DNA of 44,991 bases from Actinomycetota bacterium. Its GTDB lineage: Bacteria; Actinomycetota; AC-67. Within the stretch, counting starts at the first letter, position 1; each line of letters opens with the position of its first letter. The DNA is taken from positions 1-44,991 of the forward strand of contig JAIVGO010000113.1 of NCBI GenBank assembly GCA_020201525.1, in the 5' to 3' direction. Shown piece by piece: positions 24,329-32,483 of this stretch. The position numbers and the translations under genes were made by a program. The notes below the pieces were generated by a model. That model saw only the letters and a list, made by a program, of their open reading frames with translations. It was not told the origin of the DNA and searched no databases.

Positions 24329-25246
24329 ATGACGTACGAAGAAAGAACCCGTGAGTTCAAGGCGCGCATCGACGCCGGTGACAAGGTCGAGGCGTCCGAT
24401 TGGATGCCCGATCAGTACCGCGAGGCGACGCTCAAGTTCATCGAGATGCACGCCAACTCGGAGATCATGGGGGCGTTGCCGGAGCGCGAATGGATCCCTC
24501 GCGCTCCGACGCTTCGCCGGAAGCTCTCGCTGAACGCAAAGGTCCAAGACGAAGTCGGACACGCCCAAATCCTCTACAGGATTGCGGAGGATCTCGGGAA
24601 GAGCCGCGAGCAGATGTTCGACGACCTCGTGAACGGACGAACGAAGTTTCACAACGTCTTCCACTACCCGACGAAGTCCTGGGGCGACGTCGCGGTCATC
24701 GGCTGGCTCATCGACGGAGCCGCATTGGTAACCCAACATGCGCTCTTGCAGTCGAGCTACGCGCCGTACGTGCGCGCGATGCGACGCATTTGCGCGGAGG
24801 AATCGCTGCATCTTCGCCACGGCGAAGACTTGTCGCTGGAGCTCGCGAACGGCACGCCGGCGCAACGCGAAATGTTTCAGGATGCCGTCGACCGCTGGTG
24901 GTCGCCGATCATGCATTTCTTCGGCCCGCCGTCGAAGCCGGACAAAGACGTGTTGCTGTACTGGGGCATCAAGACCAAGTCGAATGAAGAGCTTCGCCAA
25001 GAATTCTTCACGACGTACGTTCCCAAGCTGTGGGACATCGGCATCTCGGTTCCCGACAAGCAGCTCCGCTACGACGCGGCAGCCGGCGAATGGCAGTGGG
25101 GCGACCCGGGCTGGGATGAGTTCTGGGAAGTCGTACGCGGAAACGGTCCGATGACGCAGACCCGGCTCGCGTGGCGCAAGGCGATGTGGGACAACCACGC
25201 GTGGCTGCGTGACGTCTTCGCCGGCCTCCCGCGCGCCGTGGCGTAA
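24329..25246 (+). CDS. paaA: 1,2-phenylacetyl-CoA epoxidase, catalytic subunit
   Basis: 305 aa. It is a ferritin-like di-iron protein with NAKVQDEVGHAQILYRIAEDLG (first ExxH) and CAEESLHLRHGEDL (second ExxH), and the PaaA-typical MHANSEIMGALPEREW and TKFHNVFHYPTKSWGDVAVIGWLIDGAAL. With PaaB, PaaC and PaaD it inserts one oxygen into the ring of phenylacetyl-CoA. Length and motif spacing match characterised PaaA proteins. paaB follows after 8 nt. Confidence 0.96.
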   Translation: MTYEERTREFKARIDAGDKVEASDWMPDQYREATLKFIEMHANSEIMGALPEREWIPRAPTLRRKLSLNAKVQDEVGHAQILYRIAEDLGKSREQMFDDLVNGRTKFHNVFHYPTKSWGDVAVIGWLIDGAALVTQHALLQSSYAPYVRAMRRICAEESLHLRHGEDLSLELANGTPAQREMFQDAVDRWWSPIMHFFGPPSKPDKDVLLYWGIKTKSNEELRQEFFTTYVPKLWDIGISVPDKQLRYDAAAGEWQWGDPGWDEFWEVVRGNGPMTQTRLAWRKAMWDNHAWLRDVFAGLPRAVA

Positions 25247-25254
25247 GGCCCGCC

Positions 25255-25593
25255 GTGGAGGTCTGGGAGGTCTTCTCTCGCCGGACGACCGACGATCCGC
25301 TCGTTCATGTGGGCGCGGTGAAAGCGCCGGATCTCGACATGGCCTTGTTGCTGGCCCGAGAGGCGTTCCTGCGCCACGGCGAGGGAGTCGATTGTTACGT
25401 GACGCAGCGCGGTGATCTTCACCGAATCTCGATGCCGCAGACGCTCGGGCGCGGAACCGACAAGAGCTACCGGCGTCCGGACGGCTACGCCAAGATCGGC
25501 GCCAAGCACAAAAAGATGCGCGAGGAGATCGCTGCGAAGGGCCTCGCCATTCCGGGCGAGCGTCCACCGACGTCGAGGAGATCCGATGGATGA
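25255..25593 (+). CDS. paaB: 1,2-phenylacetyl-CoA epoxidase subunit PaaB
   Basis: 112 aa from a GTG start. WEVFSRRTTDDPLVHVGAVKAPDLDMALLLAREAFLRH is the PaaB signature. The C-terminal tail (KIGAKHKKMREEIAAKG and on) is somewhat longer than in E. coli PaaB and very basic. It is a small structural subunit of the epoxidase complex. It overlaps paaC by 8 nt. Confidence 0.94.
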   Translation: MEVWEVFSRRTTDDPLVHVGAVKAPDLDMALLLAREAFLRHGEGVDCYVTQRGDLHRISMPQTLGRGTDKSYRRPDGYAKIGAKHKKMREEIAAKGLAIPGERPPTSRRSDG

Positions 25594-26467
25594 CGCGCGC
25601 CTGACGCTCCTGCTCGCGATCGCCGACGACGAGATGGTCACCGGGCACCGCCTCGGCGAATGGACCGGCTGGGTCCCGTACATCGAGGAGGACCTCGCGT
25701 TGTCATCGATCGCCCAGGACGAGATCGGTCACGCAAAAGCGTTGTACGAGTTGGCGGCCGATCTGGGTGCGGCGCCGAGCGCCGACGCGCTCGCATTCGG
25801 GCGGCGTGCGGATCAGTATCGCCACGCGGTTCTCTGCGAGCGCTCGAACAAGGATTTTGCGTACACGATCGCGCGGCACTATCTGTACGACACCGCCGAC
25901 GAGATACGACTCGGTGGGTTGTCGCAGTCGAGCTTCAAAGAGCTCGTCCAGCTCTTCACTGTTTTCCGTCCGGAAGAGCGCTACCACACCGTTCACGCCC
26001 GCACATGGTTCAGTCGCCTCGCCGACGGCCCGGTTGATGCCAAGCACCGCTTCAGCGAAGCGCTCGCGTCATTGATGGGAGAGGCAGTCGCGCTCTTCGA
26101 GCCTCTTCCCGCCGAGGAGTCTCTGCGCGAGGACGGCACGATGCCCGTTCCGAGCGAACAGATGCTCGGGAGGTGGCTCGACGGCGTCACGCGCGACCTC
26201 GAATCGTTCGGGCTCGAGCGCGTGCTCGAAGAGCGATCGGAGCCGGCCATCGGTGATTTGGTCCCGACGAGCTCGGGCGCGGCCGAGGAGTCCGGCGATG
26301 CCGCACGCCTGCGCGTTCCCGGCATCGAACGCCAGGACGGCCGCTGGGTGCACACCGGCGGCTTTGAAGGCGCCGGTGGACGGCGCGGGCATCATTCCGA
26401 GGAGTTCGCGCCGCTGTGGGAAGAGATGACGAACCTGTATCGCACGCATCCGGGGGCGACGTGGTGA
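25586..26467 (+). CDS. paaC: 1,2-phenylacetyl-CoA epoxidase structural subunit PaaC
   Basis: 293 aa. The ATG at 25586 is preceded by CGAGGAG and lies inside the end of paaB. The ferritin-like fold shows GHRLGEWTGWVPYIEEDLALSSIAQDEIGHAKALYEL and FRPEERYHTVHARTW. It resembles PaaA, but in this family the subunit does not carry the active di-iron site and holds the PaaA-PaaC core together. Around residues 220-275 is a poorly conserved acidic and glycine-rich insert before the final helix. Its stop overlaps paaD (GTGA). Confidence 0.95.
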   Translation: MDDARLTLLLAIADDEMVTGHRLGEWTGWVPYIEEDLALSSIAQDEIGHAKALYELAADLGAAPSADALAFGRRADQYRHAVLCERSNKDFAYTIARHYLYDTADEIRLGGLSQSSFKELVQLFTVFRPEERYHTVHARTWFSRLADGPVDAKHRFSEALASLMGEAVALFEPLPAEESLREDGTMPVPSEQMLGRWLDGVTRDLESFGLERVLEERSEPAIGDLVPTSSGAAEESGDAARLRVPGIERQDGRWVHTGGFEGAGGRRGHHSEEFAPLWEEMTNLYRTHPGATW

Positions 26468-26934
26468 GCGTCTCGCTGGTAACGGAGGAAGGAGTGAGAA
26501 GCGCGCTGGACGGCGTCATGGATCCCGAGATACCGGCGTGCTCGATCACAGACCTCGGCATGGTGGAGCGCATCAAAGTCACAAGCGAGGTGCTGGAGGT
26601 CGATCTTCTTCCGACGTTCGTCGGCTGCCCCGCAACCGACATGATCCGCCGCGACGTCGAAAAGGCGCTGAAAGCGATCGCCGGTGACGCACCGGTCATC
26701 GTACGTTTCGTGTGGGACCCACCGTGGACGACCGACCGCATAACACCCGAGGGACGCAAGGCAATGAGCGGCTTCGGTATCGCTCCTCCGCTCCTGCAGA
26801 TCGCGGTGCCGTGCCCGTACTGCGGCTCGCGGGAAACGTTTATCGAATCGGAGTTCGGCCCGACGCCGTGCCGGACGATCCGCTATTGCCGTTCGTGCAG
26901 CAACCCCTTCGAAGGCTTCAAACGCAAAGAATAA
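26464..26934 (+). CDS. paaD: PaaD, DUF59/MIP18 Fe-S assembly factor of the epoxidase
   Basis: 156 aa. GTG at 26464 overlaps the paaC stop by 4 nt; GTG at 26461 is equally possible. The N-terminal MIP18 domain (MDPEIPACSITDLGMVERI, LPTFVGCPATDMI) is followed by a C-terminal zinc site, CPYCGS and CRSC, as in E. coli PaaD (PaaJ). PaaD is needed for active epoxidase and is thought to act in Fe-S or metal insertion, probably for the reductase PaaE. No paaE is found in the window, which is unusual after paaD. Confidence 0.94.
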   Translation: MSVSLVTEEGVRSALDGVMDPEIPACSITDLGMVERIKVTSEVLEVDLLPTFVGCPATDMIRRDVEKALKAIAGDAPVIVRFVWDPPWTTDRITPEGRKAMSGFGIAPPLLQIAVPCPYCGSRETFIESEFGPTPCRTIRYCRSCSNPFEGFKRKE

Positions 26935-26935
26935 A

Positions 26936-26956
26936 GCCGCGAGGATCGCCCGCGGC
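26936..26956. terminator. Bidirectional terminator between paaD and the subtilase gene
   Basis: GCCGCG (26936-26941) pairs with CGCGGC (26951-26956). Plus-strand continuation CTCATTCGTTTT and minus-strand TTTATTC give partial T-runs on both sides, so it could end both convergent transcripts. Confidence 0.55.
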
Positions 26957-26976
26957 CTCATTCGTTTTCGCAGTCT

Positions 26977-28548
26977 TTAGTACGTCGCCTTGATGCTGAA
27001 CGAGCGTGCGTTCGCGCCGTCGTACACGTACACGCCGAGGTACCACCAGTCGGCGGCCGGGTTGGACAAAGTGCACGACTCGTTTGAGGAACCGGTCGTA
27101 CCCGCGCACGTGTACGTGCTCGTCGTGGGCTTCGTGGCCCGTCGCACGTACAGATCGAGGTCGGGGCTGCAGCTGAGGAGCCCGCACATTTGCGTACCGC
27201 TCAACGTGACCGCCAGCGACGACTTACCCGAGGGCACTTGGATCTTGAAGTACTGCCACGTGCCGGTTGCTCCGTTCGTGCGCGTCGAAGCCACGCCGTT
27301 TGCGAGCGTCGGCGTTCCCGGATCGGGATCCACGGACGACGCGACCGAAACCGTCTGGCTCGAAACCGACGATGCTCCGCCGTTGTCGGTCACCGTCAGC
27401 GACACGGCGTACGAGCCCGCCTCCGCATATGTATGCGACGGATTTGTCGCCGTGGACGTGCTGCCGTCACCGAAGCTCCAGCTGCGCGACGCGATCGATC
27501 CATCGGCGTCCGTGCTCGTGTCGATGAAGGAGCACGTCAACGCGGAACACGAGGACGTAAAGCTCGCCGACGGCGGGTTATTTCCGCCTCCGCCTCCTCC
27601 GATGAACCCGGTGTAGAGCAGCCGGTTCGGCGAGCCGGTCCCCGGGCTCTTCACGACACCGGGTGTCGCGTTGCCGTTCAACGCCGATCCCACGACGGAC
27701 GGCACGGACGTCGGATTGCCTTGCAAATAGACGTTTCCGTTGCCGGCGGCGATCGCATACACGACACCCGAGTTGATCGAGTTACTCACTGCGTTATCGA
27801 GCGAGGTGGACGCTCCCCCACCCAGGCTCATGTTCGCAACAGCCGGACGAACCCGGTGCGCCGTCACCCAGTCGACGCCCGCAATGACGCTCGACGTCGC
27901 GCCGCTGCCGTCGCACCCGAGCACGCGCACGGCGACCAGAGAGACTTGCTTGGCAACACCGTACGACGCCCCGCCGATCGTCCCGGAAACGTGCGTGCCG
28001 TGTCCATTGCAATCGATGCCGTTTCGACCGTCGTTGACGGTGTCGGTCCCAACGGACGCACGCCCGCCGAAGTCTCCGTGCGTCACGCGAATGCCTGTGT
28101 CGATGACGTACGCTCGGACCCCCGATCCGGTTGCGTTGTACGTGTATGTGTTGTTCAGCGGAAGGTTGTGCTGATCGATGCGGTCGAGACCGTACGGGGG
28201 CGCATTTTGCGTTGTGATCGCGTGTACGACGCCGTCCTGCTCGACCAAGGCGACCCGCGAATCGGCGGCAAGCCGCGCGGCCGCACGCGGAGACATCGTC
28301 ACGGAGAATCCTCTGAGCGCAGCCGTGTACACGTGAGAGATGGTTCCGCCGTAATGCGCGGCGAGCTCCACCGCCGCGGCCGGAGCGTCGTTCGCGGGTG
28401 CGCCCCGCAGCGTAACGATGAATCGACCGGGAATCGCTCCGGCGACGCGCCGGACGTCGCCGGCCCGAGCATGGGTCGCCTGCGCTGCGAACGGGACGAG
28501 GAGCGCCAATCCGAGAGTCAGAAAGAGGGACATCGTCTTTCGGGCCAC
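26977..28548 (-). CDS. Secreted subtilisin-like (aqualysin type) protein lacking the catalytic-serine segment, with PKD and PPC domains
   Basis: 523 aa. The GTG at 28548 is chosen because AGGAGG lies 6 nt before it and a signal peptide follows. It has an I9 propeptide (about 40-112), then an S8 domain with catalytic Asp150 (AYVIDTG), His183 (GHGTHVSGT) and the oxyanion Asn270 (AIAAGN). Directly after AAGNGN the sequence jumps to VYLQGNPTSVPSV and SPNRLLY, which in aqualysins come after the GTSMATPHVAG serine motif. About 75 residues including the catalytic Ser are therefore absent, in frame. A PKD domain (about 325-410) and a C-terminal PPC domain (about 420-523) are intact. Proteolysis should be impossible unless this is an assembly error. 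Confidence 0.9.
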   Translation of the reverse strand: MARKTMSLFLTLGLALLVPFAAQATHARAGDVRRVAGAIPGRFIVTLRGAPANDAPAAAVELAAHYGGTISHVYTAALRGFSVTMSPRAAARLAADSRVALVEQDGVVHAITTQNAPPYGLDRIDQHNLPLNNTYTYNATGSGVRAYVIDTGIRVTHGDFGGRASVGTDTVNDGRNGIDCNGHGTHVSGTIGGASYGVAKQVSLVAVRVLGCDGSGATSSVIAGVDWVTAHRVRPAVANMSLGGGASTSLDNAVSNSINSGVVYAIAAGNGNVYLQGNPTSVPSVVGSALNGNATPGVVKSPGTGSPNRLLYTGFIGGGGGGNNPPSASFTSSCSALTCSFIDTSTDADGSIASRSWSFGDGSTSTATNPSHTYAEAGSYAVSLTVTDNGGASSVSSQTVSVASSVDPDPGTPTLANGVASTRTNGATGTWQYFKIQVPSGKSSLAVTLSGTQMCGLLSCSPDLDLYVRRATKPTTSTYTCAGTTGSSNESCTLSNPAADWWYLGVYVYDGANARSFSIKATY

Positions 28549-28690
28549 CGCGAACCTCCTGCTCGCCAGAACGTCAAGCGGACACACTACGCGCATCATC
28601 AAAATGTCGGCAACGATATCGATTCCGTCTGTTCCCCCTTGCACCGCTTCGTCCGGAACCCGGTGGCTCCGAGCCGCCTTCGTTCGATAA

Positions 28691-28702
28691 CGTAGGCCTA
28701 CG
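28691..28702. promoter_or_regulatory. 12-bp perfect palindrome upstream of the aldehyde dehydrogenase gene
   Basis: CGTAGGCCTACG is a perfect dyad 48 nt before the GTG at 28751, in the 202-bp divergent gap with the subtilase gene. It is a possible operator for a dimeric regulator. The remainder of the gap (28549-28750) shows no gene. Confidence 0.35.
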
Positions 28703-28750
28703 AACCGTGTGCGAATCTGCAGGCCACGAGCCTGCCGACGGGAGGATCGC

Positions 28751-30262
28751 GTGGCCGACTACAAGCTTTTCATCAATGGGGAATTCGTCGCAGCGGCGGA
28801 TGGCAAGGAATTCGAGACGATCGATCCGTCAACGGGCGAGCCCTTCGCGACGGTCGCCCAGGCGAACAAGGCCGACGTGGACAAAGCCGTGGCCGCGGCA
28901 CGCGCGGCGTTCGACGACGGGCGCTGGTCGGGACTCAGGCCCGAAAAGCGCGCAGCGGCGCTGAATGCCCTCGCCGGCTTGCTGAAAGAGCACGCGGCCG
29001 AATTCGCGGAACTGGAATCGCGCGACTCGGGCGGGACGATCCGCAAGACGAAGGGCGACGTCGGCGGTGCCACGTTTACGTTCCGGACGCTCGCCGACAT
29101 GGCGGTCAAGGTTCCGACGGAACAGGTCATGGAACGCACCGTCATGCCGGGCCCGTCGCTCAACTACGTGAAGCGCGAGCCGCTCGGCGTCTGCGGCGGC
29201 ATCATTCCGTGGAACTTTCCGCTTCTGATGGCTGCATGGAAGCTCGCACCCGCACTGGCCGCCGGCAACACGGCGGTCCTCAAGCCGTCGGAGATCACGC
29301 CGCTGACGGCACTGAAGCTGGGCGAGCTCGTCAAAGAAGCCGGCATTCCCGATGGCGTCGTCAACGTCGTGCCGGGTCTGGGACCGAGCGCCGGCGAAGC
29401 GCTCGTCACGAGCAACGACGTCGACAAGATCGCGTTCACCGGATCGACCGCGGTTGGGCGGCGCATCTTGCAGCTCGCAAGCGGCAACATCAAGAAGGTC
29501 ACACTCGAGCTCGGCGGCAAGAGCGCGAGCATCATCCTGGACGACGCCGACTTGTCGCTCGCAATCGACGGCGCGCTGTACGGCATCTTCTACAACAGCG
29601 GTCAGGTCTGCAACGCAGGTTCGCGACTGCTCGTACACAGGTCTCTGCACGACGACGTCGTCGACCGTTTAGTCTCGCGTGCCGAAAAGATCACCATCGG
29701 TCCTCCGCTCGACAAGAACACCGAGATGGGACCGATCGTGTCGAAGACACAGCTTGGAACCGTCGAGCGTTACGTGAAGATCGGCCAGGAGGAAGGAGCG
29801 AAGCTTGTCACCGGCGGCGAGCGCGCGCAGGTCGCGGGCCACGAGGGCGGCTACTTCTTCCAGCCCACGATTTTCACCGGCGTCGAGAGCACGATGCGCA
29901 TCGCGCAAGAGGAGATCTTTGGACCGGTGCTCGTCGTCATTCCCTTCGACGACGACGACGACGCGGTGAGGATCGCCAACGATTCCGTCTACGGGCTGGC
30001 CGGCGGCGTCTGGTCGGGCGACCCCGCGCGCGCCATGGCCGTCGCGGATCGGATGCGAACCGGCACCGTCTGGATCAACGACTATCACTTAATCAGCAAC
30101 AAATATCCGTTCGGCGGCTACAAGCAGTCGGGGCTCGGCAGAGAGCACGGGATGCAGGGTTATCTCGAATACTTCGAGACAAAGCACGTCCACGTGGATC
30201 TGTCTCGCGACAGGGCAAAGCACCGCTGGTTCGACGTCGTTGTGCCTCCTCTGGAAAAATAG
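28751..30262 (+). CDS. NAD(P)-dependent aldehyde dehydrogenase
   Basis: 503 aa from a GTG preceded by GGGAGGA. All catalytic residues are present: Asn155 (IPWNFPL), Glu253 (LELGGKS) and Cys287 (GQVCNAG), plus FGGYKQSGLGREHG near the C-terminus. It resembles the betaine/phenylacetaldehyde dehydrogenase group of ALDHs. With the phenylacetate genes close by, phenylacetaldehyde is an attractive substrate, but the intervening convergent subtilase gene separates them and the assignment is only contextual. Compare the inactive homologue at 37773. Confidence 0.93.
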   Translation: MADYKLFINGEFVAAADGKEFETIDPSTGEPFATVAQANKADVDKAVAAARAAFDDGRWSGLRPEKRAAALNALAGLLKEHAAEFAELESRDSGGTIRKTKGDVGGATFTFRTLADMAVKVPTEQVMERTVMPGPSLNYVKREPLGVCGGIIPWNFPLLMAAWKLAPALAAGNTAVLKPSEITPLTALKLGELVKEAGIPDGVVNVVPGLGPSAGEALVTSNDVDKIAFTGSTAVGRRILQLASGNIKKVTLELGGKSASIILDDADLSLAIDGALYGIFYNSGQVCNAGSRLLVHRSLHDDVVDRLVSRAEKITIGPPLDKNTEMGPIVSKTQLGTVERYVKIGQEEGAKLVTGGERAQVAGHEGGYFFQPTIFTGVESTMRIAQEEIFGPVLVVIPFDDDDDAVRIANDSVYGLAGGVWSGDPARAMAVADRMRTGTVWINDYHLISNKYPFGGYKQSGLGREHGMQGYLEYFETKHVHVDLSRDRAKHRWFDVVVPPLEK

Positions 30263-30293
30263 CGCTCCGCACCAGCCGACCCTGGGGGAAATC

Positions 30294-30734
30294 ATGTCGA
30301 GCCTTGCCAGGAAAGTTGACAACTTGCGCTCCGTAGAGCTTTTCCGCGCGCTCTCGCCATCGCAGCTGCAGAAAGTCGCGCGGGTTGTGGACGAAGTCGA
30401 ATTCCACGCCGGACGGGACATCGTCCGTGAAAGGCAATATCGCGACGGCGGCGGCGCATCGTTTTTTCTGATTCTCGAAGGAAAGGCCGACGTGACCGTG
30501 CGCGGCAAGCGTCTGGCGAGACTAAAGGACGGCGACAGCTTCGGGGAAATGTCACTCCTCGATGACAAGCCGCGTTCGGCGACGGTGACGGCCGCAACCG
30601 ACGTCGTCCTCTACCGCATCAGATCGCTGGATTTCCAGCGCTTGGTGAAAACAGAGCCGGCGATCGCCGTCGCGTTGCTGAAGTCGCTCGCCGGAAAGCT
30701 GCGGGCTACCGAGCAGCCGCGCCGGCGGTCGTAG
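30294..30734 (+). CDS. Cyclic-nucleotide-binding domain protein without a DNA-binding domain
   Basis: 146 aa from an ATG preceded by GGGGGAA. A single cNMP-binding domain has the phosphate-binding cassette FGEMSLLDDKPRSATVTA, including the ribose-binding Glu85 and phosphate-binding Arg94, so it should bind cAMP or a similar ligand. There is no helix-turn-helix, and the C-terminus ends soon after the C-helix (ATEQPRRRS), so it cannot act alone as a CRP-type regulator. It follows the aldehyde dehydrogenase gene by 31 nt. Its last 29 nt overlap the convergent SRPBCC gene. Confidence 0.9.
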   Translation: MSSLARKVDNLRSVELFRALSPSQLQKVARVVDEVEFHAGRDIVRERQYRDGGGASFFLILEGKADVTVRGKRLARLKDGDSFGEMSLLDDKPRSATVTAATDVVLYRIRSLDFQRLVKTEPAIAVALLKSLAGKLRATEQPRRRS

Positions 30735-31176
30735 CGTCCGTTGACTCCGCGACCGCTTTCAGCTTTCGCGCGCTCTTTTCGAGAAGACGTTCGATCGGCC
30801 GGCGCAGGGCGACGCCGCCCAGCTCGCCCAATGGGCCGAGCGGCGGATCGAGCTCTTCGACCCAATCGAACCGGACGCGGGTGCCGTCTTCGGCGAGCGC
30901 GAACCACGCGATGCCGCGAATCGGCCAGTGGTGGTGCCGCACGACCATCAGATGCGGCGGGTCCCACTGCGTCACGGTCATCTCATCGATGAGTGGGACG
31001 CCGGCGACCTTGGTAACCGAGCGCACTTTCGTGCCGGCGCCGTCGCGACGGTCACCGATCACCTCCACCTTCGTCGCATCGACCATCCACGACGACGAGC
31101 CTTCCCAGTCGGCGAGGATCGCCCAGACACGTCCGATCGGCGCATCGATGAGCGTAGAGACGCCAAAGCGTGGCAC
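30706..31176 (-). CDS. SRPBCC-family (polyketide cyclase/START-like) protein
   Basis: 156 aa. The GTG at 31176 comes 1 nt after the MFS stop (TGACGTG). STLIDAPIGRVWAILADWEGSSSWMVDATKVEVIG is the typical N-terminus of the helix-grip fold, with WDPPHLMVVRHHHWPIRGIAWFALAEDGTRVRF in the middle and an amphipathic C-terminal helix. Such proteins bind hydrophobic ligands; enzymatic or lipid-carrier roles are known. It is probably translated together with the MFS transporter. Confidence 0.85.
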   Translation of the reverse strand: MPRFGVSTLIDAPIGRVWAILADWEGSSSWMVDATKVEVIGDRRDGAGTKVRSVTKVAGVPLIDEMTVTQWDPPHLMVVRHHHWPIRGIAWFALAEDGTRVRFDWVEELDPPLGPLGELGGVALRRPIERLLEKSARKLKAVAESTDATTAGAAAR

Positions 31177-31177
31177 G

Positions 31178-32446
31178 TCAGCCCACTCGGATTGAATCTG
31201 GCTCCACGGCGCGCGTGGGAAGCGTCTCGCGCGCCCGGAGCGCAAACGCGAAGGCGATGAAGACGAACCCTGCGATAGCGAGAAAGGCCGCGCGGAATCC
31301 GTAGGTCTGCGCGATGACACCGGCAATGACCGGTGATGCAAGGGCGCCGATGTCCGCCGAAGTGCGGTATCCGCTGACGCCCATAGCTCGCTGCTCCTGC
31401 GTGGTGACATCGGCAACGATCGACGTCGATCCGGGCCGTGAATACGCCGAAGCAACTCCGAGAACGATCATGAGGACCATGAACTGCCATGTGTTCTGCA
31501 CGAAGCCGAGCAGCACGAGAGTCACTGCACTCGCGCCGAGCGCCGGCACAAGCGTGAACTTGCGGCCTCGCCTGTCCGACACCGACCCGGCGTGCCAGAT
31601 GACCGCGATCGCCGCCAGCCCGAGAGCCGTGAGCGGCACGCCCGAGGTGCCCTTCGACAATCCCAAGCGATCGACCCAGACCAGGGACACCAGTGTGAAC
31701 AAGGCGCTGCTGATCCAGAAGTCGGAGGCGCTCGCAACGAGCGCCGCTCGGTAGGCCGAGTCTTTGAGCAGCGGCCGTAGGAGGCTCAGCGCCGGCGGAC
31801 GAGACGCGGGTGGGCATTCCTGCAACGTTCCCGCCGCCTCGTCTAGTGTCGTGGCGAGGATTTTTCTCCTGCCGAGGACAACAAGGCAGACGGGCGCCGT
31901 CGCAATCGCCACGATCCCGTACACGTACAGCGGAAGACGAACCGAAATCGATTGGAGGACGCCGCCGACGGCCGGGCCCAGCGTGATGCCGATGCCCACG
32001 GCACCTTGAAAAACGCCCACGGCGCGTCCGCGCTCCACGGGATCGATGCTCCCGATGAGATACGCGGTAACGGCGCCGAGGAAAAACGCGCTGCCGATGC
32101 CGCCGACCCCGCGCAGGGCGACCAGCCACCAGTAGCTCGGCGCTGCGCCGGCGGACGCCGACGAGATTCCGACGATCGCGGCACCGATCGCCGCCATCGC
32201 GCGTTCTCCGAAACGATCGATCAGAGATCCTGCGATCATGTCGCCTATCAAGCGCATAACGGCGAATGCGCTCAAGAGGATTCCCACTCCACTTGCGCCC
32301 ACCGAAAACTTTTTCACGAAAAGCGGCAAGGCGGGAATGATCAGCCCGAATCCGAGCATGATGAAGAGAACCATCCCGATCATCGCGCGGAATTCAGCGG
32401 AGCGGATCGAGGTCGTTTTCAGAGCCGGCGTGGATGCAACAGTCAC
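31178..32446 (-). CDS. MFS transporter
   Basis: 422 aa. Twelve hydrophobic helices are present, with the MFS motif A-like loop GDMIAGSLIDRFGERAM between helices 2 and 3 and its counterpart HAGSVSDRRGRKFTLV between 8 and 9; this is the drug:H+ antiporter-like arrangement. The substrate is unknown. The GTG at 32446 is chosen because a TATCAT box lies 9 nt upstream. It is followed 1 nt later by the SRPBCC gene, suggesting export of a hydrophobic compound handled by that protein (inference). Confidence 0.9.
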   Translation of the reverse strand: MTVASTPALKTTSIRSAEFRAMIGMVLFIMLGFGLIIPALPLFVKKFSVGASGVGILLSAFAVMRLIGDMIAGSLIDRFGERAMAAIGAAIVGISSASAGAAPSYWWLVALRGVGGIGSAFFLGAVTAYLIGSIDPVERGRAVGVFQGAVGIGITLGPAVGGVLQSISVRLPLYVYGIVAIATAPVCLVVLGRRKILATTLDEAAGTLQECPPASRPPALSLLRPLLKDSAYRAALVASASDFWISSALFTLVSLVWVDRLGLSKGTSGVPLTALGLAAIAVIWHAGSVSDRRGRKFTLVPALGASAVTLVLLGFVQNTWQFMVLMIVLGVASAYSRPGSTSIVADVTTQEQRAMGVSGYRTSADIGALASPVIAGVIAQTYGFRAAFLAIAGFVFIAFAFALRARETLPTRAVEPDSIRVG

Positions 32447-32455
32447 GACGTCGCC

Positions 32456-32461
32456 ATGATA
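32456..32461 (-). promoter_or_regulatory. -10 box TATCAT of the MFS-SRPBCC operon
   Basis: TATCAT is followed by 9 nt and then GTG at 32446, indicating a near-leaderless mRNA. Confidence 0.4.
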
Positions 32462-32483
32462 GCGGCGCGCGCCGCAGCGCGTT

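Noticed and set aside
27190..28695. 501-codon open frame antisense to the subtilase gene
   Set aside because: Arg/Asp-rich shadow frame; the minus-strand protein has clear domains and a signal peptide.
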